Notes under the pieces: model-generated
Told to the model about the DNA's origin: nothing
The model's input: only the letters and a program-made list of their open reading frames with translations
The model's database searches: none
Shown: positions 1 to 5,036 of the stretch, in pieces
Numbering within the stretch: position 1 is the first letter of the stretch
Layout of the letters: each line of letters starts with the position of its first letter
Program-made: the position numbers and the translations under genes
Assembly (NCBI GenBank): GCA_027010005.1
Contig: JALVCM010000377.1
Coordinates: 1-5,036 of the forward strand
Direction of reading: 5' to 3'
DNA length: 5,036 nt
From: Thiohalobacter sp.
GTDB taxonomy: Bacteria > Pseudomonadota > Gammaproteobacteria > DSM-19610

Positions 1-651
1 ACGGGTTTCATCAGGCCATTGACTGACTGGATGCTGAACAGTGCCTTGCGGCTTGCCAGTGAATGGGAACACCCCTGGGGTGAACAGGAGGTCTCGGTCA
101 ATATCCCGACCCGGATACTCGAGCGGTCCGATTTTACCGATACGGTAATGAGTGCACGTGACCTGTGGCGGTCGGACAATAGCCGGCTATGTGTCGAAAT
201 TGTCGAGCAGTCATTTATCGAGAATATTGAAGAGGTGTTTTGCAAGCTGAAGCAGCTTCGCGATGAGGGGGTTGTGGTTTCAATCGATGATTTTGGTACC
301 GGTTACTCCAGCCTTTCCTATTTCCGGGATATTCCCGCTGACCAGCTGAAGATCGACCAGTCTTTTGTCTTCGGCCTGTTGAAGGATCGTGACAATGCCA
401 ATATTGTCGAACTGATTGTGGACCTTGCACATCGCTTCGGACTGTCCGTCGTGGCCGAGGGTGTTGAGGATGCGAAGACCCTGTCGGCACTGAAAAAGAT
501 GCAGTGCGATATCGCGCAGGGTTACTTCGTTGCAAAGCCGCTACCGGCAGAAGAATATCGTCACTGGCTGGCAAATTACCGCGGCATCAATGCCTCGGGT
601 GTGATCAGTACATCCGGCGACGGAACAGCCAGGCGGCGGACGACAGGCTGA
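1..651 (+). CDS. EAL domain cyclic-di-GMP phosphodiesterase, C-terminal part (5' end outside window)
   Basis: The reading frame is open from the first base, giving 216 visible residues that end at TGA 649-651. The first residues (TGFIRPLTDWML) match the helix that follows the EAL signature, so the true start and the EAL tripeptide lie upstream; the TTG at 19 is only an internal codon. EAL domains hydrolyse cyclic-di-GMP to linear pGpG in the cytoplasm. Catalytic residues seen, numbered from the window edge: metal-binding Asn34 (SVNIP), Glu66 and loop-6 Glu69 (VEIVEQ), Asp96-Asp97 (DDFGTGYSSL), Lys117 (LKIDQ) and Glu154 (AEGVED), followed by QGYFVAKPLPA. All look intact, so activity is likely if the missing EAL glutamate is present. 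The domain ends near HWLANY at about 187-192. A Ser/Thr/Arg-rich tail of about 24 residues follows, much of it antisense to the end of ybhR. Many such proteins also carry GGDEF, PAS or receiver domains upstream; these cannot be judged here. Its convergent orientation argues against co-regulation with the exporter. Confidence 0.95.
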   Translation, partial: TGFIRPLTDWMLNSALRLASEWEHPWGEQEVSVNIPTRILERSDFTDTVMSARDLWRSDNSRLCVEIVEQSFIENIEEVFCKLKQLRDEGVVVSIDDFGTGYSSLSYFRDIPADQLKIDQSFVFGLLKDRDNANIVELIVDLAHRFGLSVVAEGVEDAKTLSALKKMQCDIAQGYFVAKPLPAEEYRHWLANYRGINASGVISTSGDGTARRRTTG

Positions 652-1714
652 ACAGGGCGATGACTGCCATGGGCCAGTACTGTGGCACAAGCAGTTTGAT
701 ATCCGCACCTTCCAGGAACACCCCGCGAACAATAATCAGGAAGTAACGCATCGGGTTAAGAAGCGTGAGCTGCTGGACCGCCTCCGGCATGTTGGCAATG
801 GGTGTGGCGAAGCCCGACAGGATGACCGCGGGGACCAGGAACAGGAAGGCACCGAGCAGCCCCTGTTGCTGGGTAACCGAAAGGGATGAAATCATCAGTC
901 CGATCCCGATATTGGCGAGCAGGAACAGGAACAGCCCGAGGTAAAGTGCGCCGATATGACCGCGTAGCGGTACATCAAACCAGAAGATGGCAACCAGGAT
1001 AATAAATGTCGACTCAACCAGGCCGATGATCAGCCCGGGAACCGACTTGCCGATGAGTATTTCAACCGGTCGCAATGGTGTAACCAGTAACTGGTCAAAG
1101 GTACCTTCCTCGCGCTCACGTGCCACTGACAATGCCGTGACCAGCAGCGAAACCACCAGCGTCAGCAGCCCGACGATACCGGGTACGATAAACCATTGTG
1201 ATACCAGGTTGCTGTTGTACCAGGCGCGCATGACCAGTTTTGCCGGTGGTGGTGGCCGTTGTTGCTGTTTTGCCCAGTCAGCAGAAAAATCCAGCAGTAC
1301 CGTGCGGACGTAATTGAGTGCCAGTAGTGCCGTGTTGGAATTGCGTCCATCGACAATGACCTGTAAGGAAGCACTTTCCCCGGCCGCCAGGTCATCACTG
1401 AAGCGTGGACTGATATGCAGGACCATCAAGGCCTGTTTATTGTCGATCATTGGCTGGATGTCGGCGTCGCGGCTGATTTTCCCGACCAGCTCGAAGGTGT
1501 CCGAGCCACTGAAACGTTCCACCAGCAGGTGTGACAGTGCCGTGTTGTCTTCATCATAAACCGCAAACGGCACCCGGTTGAGGTCAAAGGTCGCGGCATA
1601 CCCGAATACAACCAGCTGCACGATGGGCGGGCCGATCAGCACAAACCGGCTGCGCTTGTCCTTCAGCAGGGCAAGGAATTCCTTGATGATCAGCGCCAGT
1701 ATATGTTGCAGCAT
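605..1714 (-). CDS. ybhR: ABC-2 type exporter permease, YbhR-like
   Basis: This 369-residue inner-membrane protein is probably one half of the channel of a YbhFSR-type ABC exporter. It resembles E. coli YbhR (about 368 residues) along its length, including YDEDN at 53-57, DGRNSN at 122-127, WYN at 165-167 and the cytoplasmic motif SVAREREEGTFDQLLVTP at 196-213. The topology is typical of ABC-2 permeases: TM1 near 24-43, a large periplasmic domain at about 44-172, then five predicted segments near 174-198, 225-247, 253-277, 285-303 and 347-364. A short polyproline run (RPPPP, 153-157) sits in the periplasmic domain. The ATG at 1714 lies 3 nt after the ybhS stop and has a GGAG Shine-Dalgarno 6 nt upstream, which supports this start. 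It is the last operon gene. Its TGA at 605-607 lies inside the convergent EAL gene, so the two coding regions overlap by 47 nt. The role rests on family resemblance and gene order; the substrate is unknown. Confidence 0.95.
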   Translation of the reverse strand: MLQHILALIIKEFLALLKDKRSRFVLIGPPIVQLVVFGYAATFDLNRVPFAVYDEDNTALSHLLVERFSGSDTFELVGKISRDADIQPMIDNKQALMVLHISPRFSDDLAAGESASLQVIVDGRNSNTALLALNYVRTVLLDFSADWAKQQQRPPPPAKLVMRAWYNSNLVSQWFIVPGIVGLLTLVVSLLVTALSVAREREEGTFDQLLVTPLRPVEILIGKSVPGLIIGLVESTFIILVAIFWFDVPLRGHIGALYLGLFLFLLANIGIGLMISSLSVTQQQGLLGAFLFLVPAVILSGFATPIANMPEAVQQLTLLNPMRYFLIIVRGVFLEGADIKLLVPQYWPMAVIALFSLSSAAWLFRRRMY

Positions 1715-1717
1715 CGG

Positions 1718-2854
1718 TTACTCCAGCCGCTTGCTGGCCTTGCGCCGTACCAGCATCAGGAAAACAAATGCCATCAGCAACAATGCCGCGGCGTTGGGCA
1801 GGATTACCGGCCAGACATTGCCGGCCAGGAAGACGGTTTGCAGAATAGACACAAAATAGCGCGCCGGGATGAGGTGTGTCAGCAGCTGGATGGCCCAGGG
1901 CATGGAATTGATATCAAAGATAAAGCCGGACAGGATAAAGGCTGGCAGAAAGGTCACGATAATCGCCACCTGGCCGGCAACGAACTGGTTTTTTGCGACA
2001 ATGGAGATCAACAGTCCCATTGCCAGCGCAACCAGCATGAACAGTGCGGAGGCGACCAGCAGTACCAGGAACGAGCCACGCAGCGGGACATCGAATTGCC
2101 ACACCGCCATTGCCACCGTCAGCAGCATGCCACCCATGCCGAGGACAAAGTAAGGGACCAGTTTGCCCATCAGCAGTTCACGGATATGGATCGGGGTAAC
2201 CAGCAGGGCTTCCATGGTGCCACGTTCCCATTCACGCGCGACCACCATGGCCGTCAGCAGGGCGCCGATGAGTGTCATGATGACGGCGACCAGGCCGGGT
2301 ACCAGGAAATCCCGGCTGTTGACGGCCGGGTTGAACCAGACGCGTTGTTCCAGGGTGATGGGGAAGGCTTTCGGCAGTCCGCGCCGTTCGGTGTAGTGTG
2401 TCAGCCAGGTTTGCCAGGCACCGAGAATATAGCCTTCTGTAATTCGCCCCTGGTTGGCATCCACACCATTGACGATGACCCCGAGGGGTGCGCCGAGTCC
2501 GGCATGCAGGCGGTGACTGAAATCGCTTTGCATCCAGACGATGCCATCGATGTCGTGTTCCCGCATGGCCTGTTCGGCAGCCTGTATGGTGTGAAAGACG
2601 ACCGGTTCAAAATAATCCGACTGGCCGAAGGCGGCACGGATATCACTGGTTTCACTGTCCGGACTTTCGATGACGAAACCGATACGGACGTCTTTTGCAT
2701 CCAGCGACACGCCATAACCGAACAGGAACAGCATCACCACCGGTAGCACAAAGGCAATGGCGATACTGGACGGGTCGCGCAGGATCTGCAGGCTTTCCTT
2801 GCGCACCATACCGGCCAGACGCCGGCGCGAAAGTTGTGAGGCAGGTTGCGGCAT
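1718..2854 (-). CDS. ybhS: ABC-2 type exporter permease, YbhS-like
   Basis: This 378-residue inner-membrane protein is probably the partner of YbhR in a heteromeric exporter channel. It closely resembles E. coli YbhS (377 residues): KESLQILRDPSS at 19-30, LFGYGVSLDAK at 44-54, VAREWERGTMEALLVTP at 205-221, KNQFVAGQVA at 288-297, SGFIFDINSMP at 309-319 and IPARYFVSILQTVFLAGN at 329-346. Predicted membrane segments lie near 31-51, 184-205, 234-252, 261-286, 293-314 and 349-369. The loop at about 52-180 should be a periplasmic domain. The N-terminal 20 residues are basic and cytoplasmic (SRRR), as expected for a coupling helix region facing the ATPase. The ATG at 2852-2854 overlaps the ybhF TGA by one base (TGATG), and a perfect AGGAGG lies 10 nt upstream within the end of ybhF. 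The gene ends with TAA at 1718-1720. It shares a fold and several motifs with YbhR, so the two are ancient paralogues; which substrate surfaces each contributes cannot be told. Confidence 0.95.
   Translation of the reverse strand: MPQPASQLSRRRLAGMVRKESLQILRDPSSIAIAFVLPVVMLFLFGYGVSLDAKDVRIGFVIESPDSETSDIRAAFGQSDYFEPVVFHTIQAAEQAMREHDIDGIVWMQSDFSHRLHAGLGAPLGVIVNGVDANQGRITEGYILGAWQTWLTHYTERRGLPKAFPITLEQRVWFNPAVNSRDFLVPGLVAVIMTLIGALLTAMVVAREWERGTMEALLVTPIHIRELLMGKLVPYFVLGMGGMLLTVAMAVWQFDVPLRGSFLVLLVASALFMLVALAMGLLISIVAKNQFVAGQVAIIVTFLPAFILSGFIFDINSMPWAIQLLTHLIPARYFVSILQTVFLAGNVWPVILPNAAALLLMAFVFLMLVRRKASKRLE
1721..1724 (-). promoter_or_regulatory. Shine-Dalgarno site for ybhR
   Basis: The minus strand reads GGAG, then 6 nt (TAACCG, which contains the ybhS stop codon), then the ATG of ybhR at 1714. 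Good spacing fixes the ybhR start and shows that the signal is embedded in the end of ybhS, favouring translational coupling. Confidence 0.7.
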
Positions 2855-4593
2855 CAGGCAGCAGCCTCCTGCTTGTGCCGTTCAATCAGCGCGATAAAGG
2901 CGTCTTCCATGCTGGCTTCGGTTTCGCCGGCTGTACGGAAATGCTCGCGCAGGTTTTCCGGCGAGTCCTCGGCCAGCACTTCGCCGTCGGCCATGATGAC
3001 CAGCCGGTCGCAGTAGTTGGCTTCATCCATAAAATGGGTGGTGACCAGTACGGTGACACCGGACTCGGCCAGGGCGTTGATGTGCCACCAGAACTCGCGG
3101 CGGGCCAGCGGGTCGACCCCGGAAGTGGGTTCATCGAGGAACAGGATGTCGGGCCGGTGCATGAGTGCCGCGGCAAGTGCCAGGCGCTGCTTGAAACCCA
3201 GCGGCAGGGTGATGGCTGCAGTCTCTCTGTATGAGGTCAGCTCAAAGTCTTCCAGCGCCAAGGCAATGCGCTCCCGTTTCGTGTTACCGGACAGGCCATA
3301 GGCGCTGGCGAAAAAGTTCAGGTTTTCCTGTACAGACAGGTTGCCGTACAGGGAGAAGCGTTGTGCCATATAGCCGATGCGTGCGCGTGCTTTTGCAGCG
3401 GCCTTGCGCAGGTCAACGCCGGCGACGCTCACATGGCCGGAGGAAACCGGCAACAGCCCGCACAGCATGCGAAAGGTGGTCGACTTGCCGGCACCGTTGG
3501 CGCCCAGCAGGCCGAAAATCTCACCACGCCGGACCTCGAAGCTGACCTTGTTGACGGCAATAAAATCACCAAAGCGTCGACTCAGTTCCTGTACCTGGAT
3601 GACGGCCTCGTCACGGTCAATTGCCGTCGTCGGTGTTGTGTCAACGGCCGGAGGTTTGTGAATGTCGTGCTGGAGCAGGGCGATAAAGGCATCCTCGAAG
3701 CGTGGTGTAACGGCTTCGATACGGGCTTCGGGCAGGCCCGCGACCAGTGTTTCCGGGGTGGTACCGGCATCACAGGTCACCACCCGCACCTTGCGTCCCT
3801 CGGTCAGTGCATCCAGTACCGCGGGGTTGAGGTCGAGCTGCTGTTGCAGGCGGCGTTTGCCCAGCGCGGCGCTGACTTCCCAGACCCGTCCCTGCATCGG
3901 TGTACTGAAAGCCTGCGGCGCCTGCTGGCCGAGCAGCTTGCCTTCGTGTAACAGGATGACATCATCGCAGCGTTCTGCCTCGTCGAGATAGGCGGTGCTG
4001 AGCAACACACTCATGTGTTGTTCCTTGACCAGCCGGTAGACGATGGCCCACAACTCGCGGCGCGAGACCGGGTCGACACCGACCGTGGGTTCATCCAGCA
4101 GTAACAGTTCCGGTGAGCTGAGCAGGGTGCAGGCCAGGCCCAGTTTCTGTTTCATGCCACCGGACAGGCGGCCGGCGAGTCGTGCGGTGAACGGCGCCAG
4201 GCCGGTCATGTGCATCAGTTCCCGGTGACGGGCGGCGTGTTCTTCCTCCGGTACGCCTTGCAGCTCTGCATACAGATCGAGGTTTTCCTGCACCGTGAGG
4301 TCTTCATAGAGGCCAAAGCGTTGTGGCATGTAACCGATATGTGACTGGACCGCCAGTGACGCGTCACGCATGTCCTGGCCGAGTACACGGATTTCACCTT
4401 CGTCAGGTAACAGCAGGCCAGCCGCCAGTCGCATCAGGGTGGTTTTGCCTGCGCCATCCGGGCCGATCAGGCCGGTGACCACGCCACGTTTGACCTGCAG
4501 GTTGAGCCTGTCCAGTGCGCGCACCGGTTGCGCACCGGCAAAGGTCTTGCCGAGGTCTTTCAGCGTAATGGCGGGTGATGCGCTGTCGGTCAT
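2854..4593 (-). CDS. ybhF: Exporter ATPase with two fused ABC domains, YbhF-like
   Basis: This 579-residue cytoplasmic protein carries two ABC ATPase domains in one chain, matching E. coli YbhF in size and layout, and should power export through YbhS/YbhR. Domain 1 (about 8-307): Walker A GPDGAGKT 44-51, Q-loop Gln91, signature LSGGMKQK 143-150, Walker B LLLLDEPT 163-170 with Glu168; the switch-histidine position is Ala201 (STAYLDEAE). Domain 2 (about 331-573): Walker A GANGAGKST 364-372, Gln411, degenerate signature LPLGFKQR 463-470, Walker B ILFLDEPT 483-490 with Glu488, and switch His520 (TTHFMDEA). A Pro/Thr-rich linker lies around 311-328. Each half ends in a similar (F/M)EDAFIAL tail, at 299-306 and 562-569, so the protein arose by tandem duplication with equivalent motifs 320 residues apart. 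The ATG at 4593 overlaps the adaptor stop as ATGA. No strong Shine-Dalgarno precedes it, so translation is probably coupled. Substrate is unknown. Confidence 0.96.
   Translation of the reverse strand: MTDSASPAITLKDLGKTFAGAQPVRALDRLNLQVKRGVVTGLIGPDGAGKTTLMRLAAGLLLPDEGEIRVLGQDMRDASLAVQSHIGYMPQRFGLYEDLTVQENLDLYAELQGVPEEEHAARHRELMHMTGLAPFTARLAGRLSGGMKQKLGLACTLLSSPELLLLDEPTVGVDPVSRRELWAIVYRLVKEQHMSVLLSTAYLDEAERCDDVILLHEGKLLGQQAPQAFSTPMQGRVWEVSAALGKRRLQQQLDLNPAVLDALTEGRKVRVVTCDAGTTPETLVAGLPEARIEAVTPRFEDAFIALLQHDIHKPPAVDTTPTTAIDRDEAVIQVQELSRRFGDFIAVNKVSFEVRRGEIFGLLGANGAGKSTTFRMLCGLLPVSSGHVSVAGVDLRKAAAKARARIGYMAQRFSLYGNLSVQENLNFFASAYGLSGNTKRERIALALEDFELTSYRETAAITLPLGFKQRLALAAALMHRPDILFLDEPTSGVDPLARREFWWHINALAESGVTVLVTTHFMDEANYCDRLVIMADGEVLAEDSPENLREHFRTAGETEASMEDAFIALIERHKQEAAA
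2865..2870 (-). promoter_or_regulatory. Shine-Dalgarno site for ybhS
   Basis: The minus strand reads AGGAGG, then 10 nt, then the ATG of ybhS at 2854. The site lies inside the last codons of ybhF (within KQEAAA). It is a full match to the anti-Shine-Dalgarno core at slightly long spacing, and it supports the ATG that overlaps the ybhF stop. Confidence 0.8.
4590..4593 (-). other. ATGA stop/start overlap between adaptor gene and ybhF
   Basis: On the minus strand the ATG of ybhF and the TGA of the adaptor gene share the four bases ATGA. The bases just upstream (CTGCAGCGGCGCGCA) contain no convincing Shine-Dalgarno sequence. YbhF synthesis is therefore probably driven by ribosomes finishing the adaptor gene. 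The overlap is seen directly; coupling is inferred. Confidence 0.75.
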
Positions 4594-5036
4594 TGCGCGC
4601 CGCTGCAGGCGGACGCATCGGGGTCGGCCTGTGTGGAGCGGGTATCCAGTTCCACGGTTGCGGGCATGCCCAGGCGTAACCGCCTATCCGGGTTGCAGGC
4701 GTAGATCCACACCTGGTACACCAGGCGGGTACGCAGTGTCGGTGTTTCGACATTTTTGGGCGTGAACTCGGCGCTTGGGGAGATATAGCCGACCCAGCCC
4801 TTGAAGCGTGTATCGGCTGAGCTGTCGGTACTGATCTGTGCCTGCATGCCCGGCACCACCTGGCCCAGGTGGGTTTCCGGAACATAGGTCCGGATCCAGA
4901 CCGGTTCAAGTTTCGCCAGGGTAAAGACCGGGCGGGACGGTGTGGCGATATCACCCGGTTCCAGGATGCGTGAGCGGATTACGCCATCGGCGGGGGCGAG
5001 TAATTGTGTATCATGCAGGTCCTTGCGGGCACGTTT
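4590..5036 (-). CDS. ybhG: HlyD/YbhG-type membrane fusion (adaptor) protein, C-terminal part (5' end outside window)
   Basis: The minus-strand frame is open from the right edge at 5036 to TGA at 4590-4592, giving 148 visible residues. These begin with the end of the coiled-coil hairpin and the second lipoyl half-motif (DTQLLAPADGVIRSR, about 9-23; EPGD, 26-29). The beta-barrel follows (LAKLEPVWIRTYVPETHLGQ, about 40-59), then the membrane-proximal region, including ISPSAEFTPKNVETPTLRTR (about 85-104) and LRLGMPATVELD (about 120-131). The SPxAEFTPKxVETPxLRT stretch is characteristic of the YbhG branch of periplasmic adaptors. The GTG at 4859 is internal, not a start, because conserved sequence runs upstream of it. 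Roughly the first 180 residues, including the signal peptide or membrane anchor, are missing by comparison with E. coli YbhG (about 332 residues). The protein should sit in the periplasm and link the YbhS/YbhR channel to an outer-membrane channel such as TolC. Two cysteines are visible (fragment residues 114 and 144), the second in a tail after the last conserved strand. Confidence 0.93.
   Translation of the reverse strand, partial: KRARKDLHDTQLLAPADGVIRSRILEPGDIATPSRPVFTLAKLEPVWIRTYVPETHLGQVVPGMQAQISTDSSADTRFKGWVGYISPSAEFTPKNVETPTLRTRLVYQVWIYACNPDRRLRLGMPATVELDTRSTQADPDASACSGAQ

Noticed and set aside
19..21. TTG as start of the EAL gene
   Set aside because: Conserved EAL-domain residues (TGFIRP) continue in frame to the window edge, so the gene begins upstream.
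215..574. Minus-strand frame opposite the EAL domain
   Set aside because: Low-complexity Arg/Ser/Pro-rich translation antisense to catalytic EAL motifs; a shadow frame.
665..686. Possible hairpin (TGCCA ... TGGCA) as terminator for the EAL gene
   Set aside because: The stem is only five pairs, has no T-tract, and lies inside the ybhR coding region.
1703..2746. Long plus-strand open frame of 347 codons opposite ybhS
   Set aside because: Its product is rich in Gln, His, Asp and Gly with no recognisable fold, and it lies wholly antisense to the strongly conserved ybhS. It is explained by codon bias of the real gene.
2695..3951. Plus-strand open frames at 2695-3234 and 3361-3951 opposite ybhF
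   Set aside because: No motifs, membrane segments or start signals are convincing; the opposite strand encodes intact ABC domains throughout.
4857..4859. GTG as start of a short adaptor protein
   Set aside because: The frame continues to the edge with recognisable lipoyl and barrel sequence (APADGVI, EPVWIRTYV), so this is an internal valine codon.
4403..4954. Minus-strand frame of 183 codons spanning the adaptor/ybhF junction
   Set aside because: It is Pro/Arg-rich, out of frame with both conserved genes it overlaps, and matches no family.

Overview
This window looks like ordinary chromosome from a Gram-negative proteobacterium, most likely a gammaproteobacterium. The evidence is protein-level resemblance, gene by gene and in the same order, to the Escherichia coli ybhG-ybhF-ybhS-ybhR locus, plus an EAL-type cyclic-di-GMP phosphodiesterase next door. 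The DNA is moderately GC-rich by eye and even in composition. I see no insertion sequence, phage gene, CRISPR array, tRNA or rRNA.

Layout. Positions 1-651 (+) hold the C-terminal part of an EAL domain protein whose N-terminus lies left of the window. Positions 605-5036 (-) hold a tightly packed four-gene ABC exporter operon, transcribed right to left. Its order is a HlyD/YbhG-type periplasmic adaptor (4590-5036, N-terminus beyond the right edge), a double-ATPase protein YbhF (2854-4593), and two ABC-2 membrane subunits, YbhS (1718-2854) and YbhR (605-1714). The junctions are a 4-nt ATGA overlap, a 1-nt TGATG overlap and a 3-nt gap, so the genes are almost certainly co-transcribed and translationally coupled. 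The operon promoter is outside the window. The EAL gene and ybhR are convergent and overlap by 47 nt, leaving no intergenic terminator. No stretch over 300 bases lacks a gene.

How the genes work together (inference from the family): YbhS and YbhR form a heteromeric inner-membrane channel, the fused YbhF supplies both ATPase domains, and the YbhG-like adaptor carries substrate across the periplasm toward an outer-membrane channel encoded elsewhere. The E. coli system has been linked to drug and cation efflux; the substrate here cannot be read from sequence. The most interesting signal is a clean asymmetry in YbhF. One predicted composite ATP site has lost both its switch histidine and a normal signature motif, while the other is complete. 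I found no clearly new system.
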